DNA from: JBEAOO01 sp041164825
Lineage (GTDB): Bacteria; Pseudomonadota; Gammaproteobacteria; Burkholderiales; Burkholderiaceae_C
Length of the DNA stretch: 31,503 nt
Reading direction: 5' to 3'
Assembly: GCA_041164825.1 (NCBI GenBank)
Contig: JBEAOO010000190.1
Coordinates: 1-31,503, forward strand
A program made the translations under genes and the position numbers. Shown here piece by piece: positions 24,986-31,503 of the stretch. The notes under the pieces are model-generated. The model had not been told where the DNA came from. It ran no database searches and was given only the letters and a program-made list of their open reading frames with translations. Each line of letters starts with the position of its first letter. Position 1 is the stretch's first letter.

Positions 24986-25342
24986 ATGATCGACACCGCC
25001 ATGCTCCACCTCATCACCGACGCTGGCGAAGGCGTGCTGGTGCTGGTTGACGGTTTGCAACCGTCTGAACTGCTGCGCTCACGCCTCACGCGCGGCGAGG
25101 TGCAGCGCCAACTGCAGCTGATGGCGGGCACGCTGGGCGCGCTGTCGCCCGCCGCCCAAGCCGCCTTGCCTGAGGTGGATTGGGCCGGCTGGCGCGGCGT
25201 GAGTGTGGCGCTGGCGATGCCCACGGGCCAGGCGCTGGACGACGCGCTGTGGTTTGGCGCCAGCGCGCTGGTGCCGGCCACGCTGCTGTGGCTGCGCGTG
25301 TACCGCGAGTCGCAACCGGCGCTGTTTTCGTACACAACGTGA
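24986..25342 (+). CDS. Unknown protein, paralogue B of a two-copy family
   Basis: A 118-residue protein aligned end to end with 22986-23357: L-P-E-V-D-W-A-G-W-R-G-V and W-F-G-A-S-A-L-V-P-A-T-L-L-W-L are the best blocks. ATG at 24986 matches the paralogue's start; its ribosome site (GAGG two bases away) is poor. A GTG at 24926 would extend it into sequence with no counterpart. The function is unknown. It ends the plus-strand array; the next gene is convergent. Confidence 0.68.
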   Translation: MIDTAMLHLITDAGEGVLVLVDGLQPSELLRSRLTRGEVQRQLQLMAGTLGALSPAAQAALPEVDWAGWRGVSVALAMPTGQALDDALWFGASALVPATLLWLRVYRESQPALFSYTT

Positions 25343-25408
25343 GGCGCTGACGCATGGTGGCGCGGCGAGTCTTCAGCGCTCGTCTGAACCCGCGCGCCAT
25401 CCCTCGTT

Positions 25409-25909
25409 TCAGTCCTCACGCGGCGCCGCATCGGCCGCCCCCAACAAGGCCGCCGTCACATCGCTGCCGGTGCGGGCTTCGGGCGCGCAGGCCTCCAGGT
25501 GTGCGAGCAGCTCGCGTGACGCATCGGTCAGGCCAGCGCGCAAGTGGATGAACGCCAGAGCTTTGAGCGTGAACAGCCAAAAGCGACCCGCCTCGCTCTG
25601 CACCACAGCCGCCGGCAAGGGCGCGGGCACCGCGCGCCAATCGGCATCGAGCCCAGCTTGCTGCGCCGCCTCGCGCAAGCCCCGCGATGCCGCCCGCTCG
25701 GCCCACTCAAACTCGCGCCGGCCGGCGTGGTGTTTGTAGAGCACGCAGTAAGTGGCCAAGCAGGCCGGGGCCACCGCCTGGGCGCTCCACAACAAGGCGC
25801 TGCGCTCGTCGGGCGCGCTGTGCGCGGCGCGGTGCAGCAGGTCGTGCACCGCGGGCGGGGCATCACCGCCGAAAAAGGTGTCGGCGCTGTCGCCGGTGAA
25901 CAGATTCAT
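25409..25909 (-). CDS. Helical-repeat protein, paralogue of 9523-10137
   Basis: A 166-residue protein with ATG at 25909 behind AGGAGG (eight bases). Its core matches the plus-strand protein at 9523: W-R-A-V-P, R-F-W-L-F-T-L-K-A-L-A-F-I-H-L-R-A-G, and E-L-L-A-H-L-E. The N-terminal half (A-P-A-C-L-A-T-Y-C-V-L-Y-K-H-H-A-G-R) also aligns with A-M-Y-R-D-H-F-Y-S-H-R. It is shorter at the C-terminus. It is the last gene of the minus-strand group after FmdB. The function is unknown; two copies in one nif region suggest a real role there. Confidence 0.72.
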   Translation of the reverse strand: MNLFTGDSADTFFGGDAPPAVHDLLHRAAHSAPDERSALLWSAQAVAPACLATYCVLYKHHAGRREFEWAERAASRGLREAAQQAGLDADWRAVPAPLPAAVVQSEAGRFWLFTLKALAFIHLRAGLTDASRELLAHLEACAPEARTGSDVTAALLGAADAAPRED

Positions 25910-26032
25910 GATCGGGTCCTCCTGCGTTCAAGGCCACACATTCAAGCCACCCCTGCGCCTTCGCCGGCAACCGCGTGAATGGCCGTGCCGAGAAACAGCG
26001 ATGCCGGCCCGCTCGATGTGTGAGCCACGGGA

Positions 26033-26281
26033 TCAAACGCGCTTGCCCTTCAGCAGCTTGGCGCGGTCGGCCGCGCTGTAGCTGTTGAAGTGGCCTTGGG
26101 CATCGGCGGCACGGCGGTTGGAGAGGCGAATGGCTTCGATCTTGCCGGCCGGGGCGATGCGCGACACCGCTTTGTCGAGCGTGGTGCTGCCGCAGTGCGG
26201 GCAGGTGGGCACGGTGCTGGCGCGCACCAGCAGCTCGAAGCGGGCGCTGCATTGCGGGCAGTGGTAGTCAAAGAGGGGCAT
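26033..26281 (-). CDS. FmdB-family zinc-ribbon protein
   Basis: An 82-residue protein: M-P-L-F-D-Y-H-C-P-Q-C, then P-T-C-P-H-C-G-S-T-T-L-D-K-A-V. Two C-x2-C knuckles form a zinc ribbon as in FmdB-type regulators. The R-I-A-P-A-G end of the domain and a 35-residue basic tail follow. Its start lies inside the end of the rhodanese-ankyrin gene (14-base overlap), so it is translationally coupled. FmdB-like proteins often accompany metal or redox enzymes; the target here is unknown. Confidence 0.88.
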   Translation of the reverse strand: MPLFDYHCPQCSARFELLVRASTVPTCPHCGSTTLDKAVSRIAPAGKIEAIRLSNRRAADAQGHFNSYSAADRAKLLKGKRV

Positions 26282-27170
26282 GGTGGGCTCCTGGAGTGTC
26301 GAGGGCGGAGGAAGCGAGGGCGGCGGAGGCCGGGGCGCGGGCCACCCGGAGCGGGCGCAAAAGCTGCAAGCACGCCAGCGTGGCGGCCATGTCGAGCGCG
26401 CTCATGTCGTCTTGCGTGGTGAGTGCGGCATTGGCGCCCAAGGCCAGCAGCGTGGCCAGCACCTCGGCTTTGCCGGCAGAGGCCGCATACATCAGCGCGG
26501 TGGCGCCGGTGAGGTTGGCGTGGTCGAGGGGCACACCGCGTGCCACCAGCGCACGGATGAGGCCGGGCTCGCCGTTGACGCAGGCCAGCCAGAGCGCGTT
26601 GTTGCCGTCGCCGTTGACGGCATCGAGCGGCACGCCCAGGGCCAGCAGCGCATCCAACGCGTGGTGGGCACCGCGCCAGGCGGCGTGCATCAACGGCGTG
26701 TTGCCATGCGCGCCGGGGCCGCTGGGGTCGGTGGGGTTGAAGCCTTCGCTGTGGAGCCACACGGCCAGCGCCTCGGGCACGGCGTGGGCGGCGGTGGGCA
26801 GGGGGAACAGCGCCTCGGCCGGCTGTGGACCGCTCAACCCAGCCGTGCCCAACGCCGCCCAGCCGCCCACCAGATCGGCCACGGTGTGGAAGCCGAAATC
26901 GCTGAACATCGCCGCCCAGGTTGGGCTGGCGTGGCCGTGATGGCAGTAGACGAACACCGGCCGCGCCTTGGGCTCGCGCAGCAACAGGGCCTCGTGGTTG
27001 CGGCCATCGAGGCGCAGGCTGCCGGCCAGGTGGGCTTCTGCGTGGTGGCGGGCTTCGCGCGCGTCCAGGCGCAGTGCGCTGGGGTGGGCGGCGAGCCAGT
27101 CGCGCGCTTGGGGCGCGGTGAGGCGCGTGAAGCGCTCACGCTCGTCGCTGAGCGGGTGGGGCTGGGTCAT
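26268..27170 (-). CDS. Rhodanese-ankyrin repeat fusion protein
   Basis: A 300-residue protein. Residues 15-115 are a rhodanese domain: L-R-L-D-A-R-E-A-R-H-H-A-E-A-H and V-F-V-Y-C-H-H-G-H-A-S, with the active cysteine in C-H-H-G-H-A-S. The last half has ankyrin repeats: G-N-T-P-L-M-H-A-A-W-R-G, D-G-N-N-A-L-W-L-A-C-V-N-G, T-G-A-T-A-L-M-Y-A-A-S-A-G. It may move sulfane sulfur to a partner recognised by the repeats. Its start overlaps the stop of the nitroreductase gene (ATGA, 27167-27170), and its own end overlaps fmdB. The fold assignment is firm, the substrate open. Confidence 0.9.
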   Translation of the reverse strand: MTQPHPLSDERERFTRLTAPQARDWLAAHPSALRLDAREARHHAEAHLAGSLRLDGRNHEALLLREPKARPVFVYCHHGHASPTWAAMFSDFGFHTVADLVGGWAALGTAGLSGPQPAEALFPLPTAAHAVPEALAVWLHSEGFNPTDPSGPGAHGNTPLMHAAWRGAHHALDALLALGVPLDAVNGDGNNALWLACVNGEPGLIRALVARGVPLDHANLTGATALMYAASAGKAEVLATLLALGANAALTTQDDMSALDMAATLACLQLLRPLRVARAPASAALASSALDTPGAHHAPL

Positions 27171-28885
27171 GGCGAAGGCTCCGTGGTGCGTGGCGTTGGC
27201 CGGTGGGCGTAGGGCGGCTCGCTGGCGATGCGCGGGTCGTCGAGCGCCAGGCCCACGGTGAAGTGGTAGACCGATTGCAGCGGCGCGCTGCGCGCTTGGG
27301 GATCGGGCAGGCCGATGAGCTGGTGCAGCGCGTCGTCGAAGTAGCAGCCGATGCCGGTGCCGCGCAGGCCCCAGGCCTCGGCCTGCAGGTAGAGCGCGTG
27401 GCCGAGCAGGCCGGCCTCTTGAAGCCGTGCGCGGTAAGCAGCGGGTGTGGGCAGGGGCTGGAACTCGGCCACGAAGGCGAAGGCCAGCATCGCGTCGGCG
27501 CCCAGCGCCTGGTGGCAGTTGAGGGTGCGCAGCGTGCCGGCGAGTGCGGGGTTATCGGCCAGGTGCAGCAGGGGCACATCGGCAGGCGCACCGTTGATCA
27601 CCGCAGCCGCCGGCACCATCGGCCAGGGCAGCGTGCGCGCGAGCAAGGCCTGGCCGCTGGGGCTGCGGGGCAGCAGGTAGGCGCCGGGCGGCAGGCCGTC
27701 CACGCGGTGGACAAACAGCAGCGCGTGCACGTGCGCGGGCTGCGCCCCGAACAGCGGATGCGCGGGGTTCAGCGCGCGCAGCAGCGGCCAGAGCGCGGCC
27801 AGCGGCATGCGGGCGCGCGCATCAAAGCGCTGGGCGCTGCGGCGTTGGCGGATGAGGCTGGCGGCGGTGGGCGCCCCAGCGCTTGCCGCATGGAGCGAGA
27901 TCGCGGGGGCCTGGCGCCATGCGCTGTGAGCGTCGGTGTGGCTCGCCTGGGGCGCGACGAGGCGTGCCGGCGTGGCGGCGGTGCGGGCCTCGGCATCGGC
28001 CGCTTGCACGCGCGTGGCCGCGCTCACCGCATCGATCACCGGCCAGCGGTACATGGGGTGGGCGTCGAGGCGGTTGGGCGTGCCGAACCAGGTGGCGGTG
28101 CGGGTGGCGGCGAGCAGCGCCTGGGCATCGTCACCAACCTCTGCGGCCTGTGCGGCGGCAGCCGGCGGCAGGGGCCGCAGCTGAAACAACAGCTCCGCCT
28201 CATCGCACTCCACGCCGCGGTAGTCGGCCTCGCGGTTCAGGCCCAGCAGCGCGGCCAAGTCGGCGCTGCGGAGGGGCACGGGCTGCAAGCACCAGCCGCA
28301 CAACGCAGCGGCGCCACGCAGCGCGCCCACCGCGTGGCCGAGGTCGAGCTCGGTGTAGCGGAAGGCGCGCTCGCCGTACTTCCAGGCCTCGCGCCAGGCG
28401 ATGCTGCTGAGCGCCAGCCACGCGCGTGCGGGGCCTGCCGGCTCGCCGTCGGCCCACACCGCACGCTGCGCCAGCGCGTGCACCTCGGGCGCGTAGTGAT
28501 GCAGGCCGTCGCGCAGGCCCGGCACGCAGCGGCTGATGAGCCAGGCCTCGGTGGGGTGCAGGTTGCCGCTCGATGGGTTGATGCGCACGGCCCAGCGGTC
28601 GGGGCCGCTGTGCTTCCAAGCGGCCAGGGCCAGGCTGAGTTCAAACAGCTGCCCGAGTGCGGCCACATCGATCGCACGCGGCGCCACCGCACCGGGCTGA
28701 AACAGCTGCGACCAGGGCGTGAGCGGGTCGTGCGTGAGCAGCGGCAGGGCCGTGAGCGGCGCGCCGGCAAAGTCGCGAAACGGCTTGGGCTGCGCGTCCC
28801 AGTCGAGCGTGTCGGGGCCGGCGGCGTAGGCGCCTTGCGCGTGTTTGCTGCGCTGGTGGTAGGCGGCCACGGTGTCTTCAGCCAT
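27167..28885 (-). CDS. SagB/ThcOx-type nitroreductase with two oxidoreductase domains
   Basis: A 572-residue flavoprotein-like protein. The first half has R-I-N-P-S-S-G-N-L-H-P-T-E-A-W and E-R-A-F-R-Y-T-E-L-D-L-G-H-A, hallmarks of SagB-type FMN-binding nitroreductases. The second half repeats the fold with R-R-S-A-Q-R-F-D-A, G-A-Y-L-L-P-R and G-I-G-C-Y-F-D-D. I chose ATG at 28885 (M-A-E-D-T), though its ribosome site is weak; a GTG at 28960 would add 25 residues. No azoline-peptide (cyclodehydratase) gene is seen, so a role outside peptide modification is likely. It leads the operon with the rhodanese-ankyrin gene. Confidence 0.85.
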   Translation of the reverse strand: MAEDTVAAYHQRSKHAQGAYAAGPDTLDWDAQPKPFRDFAGAPLTALPLLTHDPLTPWSQLFQPGAVAPRAIDVAALGQLFELSLALAAWKHSGPDRWAVRINPSSGNLHPTEAWLISRCVPGLRDGLHHYAPEVHALAQRAVWADGEPAGPARAWLALSSIAWREAWKYGERAFRYTELDLGHAVGALRGAAALCGWCLQPVPLRSADLAALLGLNREADYRGVECDEAELLFQLRPLPPAAAAQAAEVGDDAQALLAATRTATWFGTPNRLDAHPMYRWPVIDAVSAATRVQAADAEARTAATPARLVAPQASHTDAHSAWRQAPAISLHAASAGAPTAASLIRQRRSAQRFDARARMPLAALWPLLRALNPAHPLFGAQPAHVHALLFVHRVDGLPPGAYLLPRSPSGQALLARTLPWPMVPAAAVINGAPADVPLLHLADNPALAGTLRTLNCHQALGADAMLAFAFVAEFQPLPTPAAYRARLQEAGLLGHALYLQAEAWGLRGTGIGCYFDDALHQLIGLPDPQARSAPLQSVYHFTVGLALDDPRIASEPPYAHRPTPRTTEPSP

Positions 28886-29010
28886 GGGAGGCCCCGCCCC
28901 AGCCCTGCAGCAGCGGGCACCCGCACCGGCCCGGGCACGCCCACCAGGTGGGCGCGTCACGCCCGCAAAGCTTGGGCGCGCTCATCGCCGGGAGCCCCGC
29001 CGACCCAAGC

Positions 29011-29607
29011 TCACACCGGGCGGTTTTCATAAGGGTTGCGCACCGGGCCCATCAGCTTCAGGCCTTCTGCGAAGGTGATCTTCGGGAAGCTGGCGCTGAA
29101 GCTCGCGGCCTTGTCGGCGATGGCGTCGGTTTTGCCGGCGGTGTCGAGCTTCTTGAGTTGGGTCTTTTCCAGGTACAGCAGCTCCAGCAGCTCGTTGTAG
29201 ACCGTGGCTTCGTCGATGGGCAGGATGTAGAAGGTGGCGCCGCCGTGGTCGACCGTGTACTTCTTGCTGATGTCGATGTTGTCGACAAAGAAGAAGTATT
29301 TGCCGGTGGGCGAGAGCAGGTCGCCCAAGGTTTCGGCCACCAGGCCGAGGTACTCAAAGCTCAGCAGAAAGCCAGCCATGAAGGCCAGCGTGGGCTCGCC
29401 GACGTTGGCCGCGGCAATCACTTGCTCGGCGCTGATTTCGGGCGGGCGCGCTTCGTCGGCCAGCTTGGCCTGGAACTTCAGCGCCATGTCGCCCCGGAAG
29501 CCGAAGCGGCCCGGCTTTTTGGTGGGCGCCTTGAGCACGCTGTTGAGCAAGCGGCCCTCAGAGTCGAGGCGGGCGAAAGCGGTGTCGGCGATGGTGAGGG
29601 TGCTCAT
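29011..29607 (-). CDS. Unknown 198-residue protein
   Basis: ATG at 29607 follows CGGAGCCTCGCACC. The sequence is regular and probably globular. R-F-G-F-R-G-D-M-A-L-K-F-Q-A-K-L lies in the first third, G-K-Y-F-F-F-V-D-N-I-D-I-S and G-G-A-T-F-Y-I-L-P-I-D-E in the middle, and L-L-E-L-L-Y-L-E-K-T-Q-L-K-K near the end. G-E-P-T-L-A-F-M-A-G-F-L-L-S-F-E-Y-L is a hydrophobic helix too short to be sure of a membrane segment. I recognise no family. It lies between the truncated haemoglobin and the nitroreductase on the same strand, which suggests a nif-related role. Confidence 0.6.
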   Translation of the reverse strand: MSTLTIADTAFARLDSEGRLLNSVLKAPTKKPGRFGFRGDMALKFQAKLADEARPPEISAEQVIAAANVGEPTLAFMAGFLLSFEYLGLVAETLGDLLSPTGKYFFFVDNIDISKKYTVDHGGATFYILPIDEATVYNELLELLYLEKTQLKKLDTAGKTDAIADKAASFSASFPKITFAEGLKLMGPVRNPYENRPV

Positions 29608-29669
29608 GGTGCGAGGCTCCGGTGGTGGCGGTGGTGGTGAGAAACAAAAGAACGAAGGGCGGCTGAGGC

Positions 29670-30113
29670 TCAGCCCGGCCGGTTGATCAAAAAATCGGCG
29701 ATCTTGAAAAACGCCGCGTCGAGCTCGGCGCGCAAGGCCGCATCCGCGCAGGTGGCGGCGAGCGCGTCGCGCATGCAGGCCATCCAGGCATCGCGCGCGC
29801 TGGCGTCGATGGCAAACGCCTGGTGGCGGCGGCGCAGGCGGGGCTCACCGCGCGTGGCGGTGAACTCGCGCGGGCCGCCCATCCACTCGCTCAAGTAGGT
29901 GATGAGGATGGCGCGCGTGGGGCCGAGGTCGCTCTCGTGCATGGCGCGAATCACCGCGGCATCGGGCCGCGTGAGCATGGCGTCATAAAAGGCGGTGACC
30001 AGGCGCACCACGGCCTCGTGGCCGCCCAGGCGCAGGTAATGGGGATTGGGCGGGTTGGAGGCGGAGACCCCGGTGGGCGTGGCCGCCACAGGCAGCGTTG
30101 CAGGCGTGTTCAT
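29670..30113 (-). CDS. Group II truncated haemoglobin
   Basis: A 147-residue globin with 2-over-2 fold features. Y-L-R-L-G-G comes early, then F-Y-D-A-M, Y-L-S-E-W-M-G-G-P, and P-R-L-R-R-R-H-Q-A-F with proximal histidine H97. This is the group II (TrHbO) pattern. An N-terminal 24-residue extension, rich in T/P/A, precedes the globin. Such globins bind O2 or NO; next to nifH an oxygen-buffering or NO-removing role is plausible but inferred. The ATG at 30113 has no good ribosome site, so the true start may be further in (a GTG at codon 9 is one option). Confidence 0.88.
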   Translation of the reverse strand: MNTPATLPVAATPTGVSASNPPNPHYLRLGGHEAVVRLVTAFYDAMLTRPDAAVIRAMHESDLGPTRAILITYLSEWMGGPREFTATRGEPRLRRRHQAFAIDASARDAWMACMRDALAATCADAALRAELDAAFFKIADFLINRPG

Positions 30114-30125
30114 GCAGGCTGTATT

Positions 30126-30141
30126 TGCAAGCCCTGTACCA
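30126..30141 (-). promoter_or_regulatory. Candidate sigma-54 promoter facing the truncated haemoglobin gene
   Basis: Read on the minus strand: TGGTACAGGGCTTGCA, with GG and GC 10 bases apart and a perfect TTGCA -12 box (TGGTAC differs from TGGCAC by one base). The predicted start near 30115 leaves almost no leader before the ATG at 30113, which weakens the case unless a downstream start is used. Confidence 0.45.
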
Positions 30142-30297
30142 CCGCACGCTGATCGCCAATCGGTGGCTCACGCGGCGAGCTTGTGACCCGGCGCGCACCG
30201 GGCGTCAGCCCCAAGCGCGCCCGGCAGCGACTCGCGGCACAGCCCGCTGGGGGGCCGCGCCCACGGCGTGTCGGCTATGCAGCGATGCAGCCGCCTT

Positions 30298-30313
30298 TGT
30301 CGGGTTTCTCACA
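30298..30313 (+). promoter_or_regulatory. NifA upstream activator sequence of nifH (TGT-N10-ACA)
   Basis: TGTCGGGTTTCTCACA matches the consensus exactly. It lies 80 bases before the -24 box and about 105 bases before the predicted transcription start. It could also serve the opposite promoter at 30126-30141. Confidence 0.75.
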
Positions 30314-30363
30314 CTCGAATCGGCGCCCGCAAAAACCCGGACAAAAGCCGATTTACCCATGCA

Positions 30364-30376
30364 AATCAAGCACTTG
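30364..30376 (+). promoter_or_regulatory. IHF site in the nifH promoter
   Basis: AATCAAGCACTTG fits WATCAANNNNTTR at every defined position. It stands between the NifA site and the -24/-12 element, as in the classic nifH promoter. Confidence 0.65.
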
Positions 30377-30393
30377 GCTCAGATCAAACAGGG

Positions 30394-30409
30394 TGGCACG
30401 GCCGTTGCA
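30394..30409 (+). promoter_or_regulatory. Sigma-54 promoter of nifH (-24/-12)
   Basis: TGGCACGGCCGTTGCA is a perfect match to the strong consensus TGGCAC-N5-TTGCA. The predicted start near 30419 gives a leader of about 165 bases before the nifH ATG. Confidence 0.9.
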
Positions 30410-30583
30410 ATGTGAAGGCTGCGCGGCACCCATGTCTGGCCCCGAAGTGGCTTCCGAAGAAGACCCATAGAGGCACCCAAGGCTGCATTGAGATCGCGGC
30501 AATGCTCGTTTTTAGCTCGTCATCAGAACGTTCCCTCGTTCGAACCAACGACCTCTCATCACCACTTGGATTGGAGAAACACA

Positions 30584-31465
30584 ATGGCTGCACTTCGGCA
30601 AATTGCCTTCTACGGCAAAGGTGGCATCGGCAAGTCCACCACCTCGCAAAACACCCTGGCCGCACTGAGCGACCTGGGCCAAAAAATCTTGATCGTCGGC
30701 TGCGACCCCAAGGCCGACTCGACCCGTTTGATCTTGCACGCCAAAGCACAAGACACCATCTTGTCGCTGGCCGCTGAAGCCGGATCGGTCGAGGACCTGG
30801 AGCTCGAAGACGTCATGAAGGTCGGCTACAAAGACATTCGTTGCGTCGAATCCGGTGGCCCGGAGCCAGGTGTTGGCTGCGCAGGCCGCGGCGTGATCAC
30901 CTCGATCAACTTCCTGGAAGAAAACGGTGCGTATGACGGCGTGGACTATGTGTCCTACGACGTGCTCGGCGACGTGGTGTGCGGTGGCTTCGCCATGCCC
31001 ATCCGCGAAAACAAGGCGCAAGAGATCTACATCGTGATGTCCGGCGAGATGATGGCCATGTACGCGGCCAACAACATCTCCAAGGGCATTCTGAAGTACG
31101 CCAACTCGGGTGGTGTGCGTCTGGGTGGCCTGGTGTGCAACGAGCGTCAGACCGACAAGGAACTGGAACTGGCTGAATCGCTGGCCAAGATGCTGGGTTC
31201 GCGTCTGATCCACTTCGTGCCCCGCGACAACATCGTGCAACACGCTGAGCTGCGTCGCATGACGGTGCTGGAGTACGCACCTGAGTCCAAGCAAGCTCAA
31301 GAGTACCGCACGCTGGCTCAGAAGATCCACGCCAATGCTGGCAACGGCACCATCCCCACCCCCATCACCATGGACCAGCTGGAAGACCTGCTGATGGAAC
31401 ACGGGATCATGAAGCAAGTCGACGAAACCCAAGTGGGCAAGTCTGCCGCCGACCTGGCCGCCTGA
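30584..31465 (+). CDS. nifH: Nitrogenase iron protein NifH
   Basis: The 293-residue dinitrogenase reductase; it passes electrons to the MoFe protein with ATP hydrolysis. P-loop G-K-G-G-I-G-K-S-T-T near the start, switch region V-G-C-D-P-K-A-D-S-T, and the cluster cysteines in G-V-G-C-A-G-R-G-V and V-V-C-G-G-F-A-M-P are all intact. The ADP-ribosylation arginine lies in G-C-A-G-R-G. ATG at 30584 follows TTGGAGAAACACA; the in-frame upstream start has no NifH sequence. Codons are less G+C-extreme than in the neighbours, as expected for a strongly expressed gene. nifD should follow beyond the right edge. Confidence 0.99.
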   Translation: MAALRQIAFYGKGGIGKSTTSQNTLAALSDLGQKILIVGCDPKADSTRLILHAKAQDTILSLAAEAGSVEDLELEDVMKVGYKDIRCVESGGPEPGVGCAGRGVITSINFLEENGAYDGVDYVSYDVLGDVVCGGFAMPIRENKAQEIYIVMSGEMMAMYAANNISKGILKYANSGGVRLGGLVCNERQTDKELELAESLAKMLGSRLIHFVPRDNIVQHAELRRMTVLEYAPESKQAQEYRTLAQKIHANAGNGTIPTPITMDQLEDLLMEHGIMKQVDETQVGKSAADLAA

Positions 31466-31503
31466 CCGAGAGAAGAGGGCGCTGCCAGCCCAGGCCGGGT
31501 TTC

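Noticed and set aside
30114..30583. Extra small genes in the globin-nifH spacer
   Set aside because: Open frames there have no good ribosome site and overlap the nifH control elements; they look like by-products of high GC.

Overview
The window is a high-GC stretch of a nitrogen-fixation (nif) region from a betaproteobacterium, most likely of the order Burkholderiales and near the Comamonadaceae. The evidence is the gene content (nifA without nifL, nifB, fdxN, nifZ, nifS, nifT, nifH), the codon use, the short C-rich/G-rich dispersed repeats in spacers, and a PEP-CTERM protein. The assignment is an inference; no 16S or tRNA gene is present to confirm it.

Layout. (1) Bases 1-2868, + strand: the end of a ferritin-like protein, a thioredoxin-fold [2Fe-2S] ferredoxin, and nifA. 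The nifA reading frame breaks in a C tract just before the DNA-binding domain. (2) Bases 2908-6691, - strand: an accessory island of visibly lower GC between nifA and nifB. It holds a DUF1016/YhcG-type nuclease-domain protein and a tight three-gene operon (large HTH-like protein, small DUF4258-like protein, uracil-DNA-glycosylase-like protein) with its own promoter and operator-like repeat. (3) Bases 6839-25342, + strand: a long array starting at a NifA/sigma-54 promoter. It runs nifB, fdxN, an IscA-like gene, a helical-repeat protein, an LRV-type Fe-S protein, two nifZ-type genes, nifS, nifT, a DegT-fold protein lacking the usual lysine, a SIR2-like protein, a plant-type ferredoxin, an amine-oxidase-like flavoprotein, an AAA+ ATPase and a small coupled ORF. 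A less obviously nif-related tail follows: a secreted protein, a membrane protein, a DUF2779 protein, two paralogous small proteins and a PEP-CTERM protein. (4) Bases 25409-30113, - strand: SagB-type nitroreductase, rhodanese-ankyrin fusion, FmdB zinc ribbon, helical-repeat protein, an unknown protein and a group II truncated haemoglobin. (5) nifH on the + strand at the right edge, behind a complete UAS-IHF-sigma54 promoter.

How it fits together. NifA has the four-cysteine signature of oxygen- or redox-sensitive NifA proteins. It should act at the TGT-N10-ACA sites in front of nifB and nifH, each followed by an IHF site and a -24/-12 promoter. NifS supplies sulfur, NifB with FdxN makes the cofactor precursor, NifZ helps P-cluster maturation, and the ferredoxins carry electrons or clusters. 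The truncated globin, rhodanese, nitroreductase and flavoprotein suggest oxygen, sulfur and redox housekeeping. Several conserved-looking genes have no clear function. Most notable are the amine oxidase-AAA+-small ORF unit, the lysine-less DegT protein, and two paralogous families each present twice in the window.
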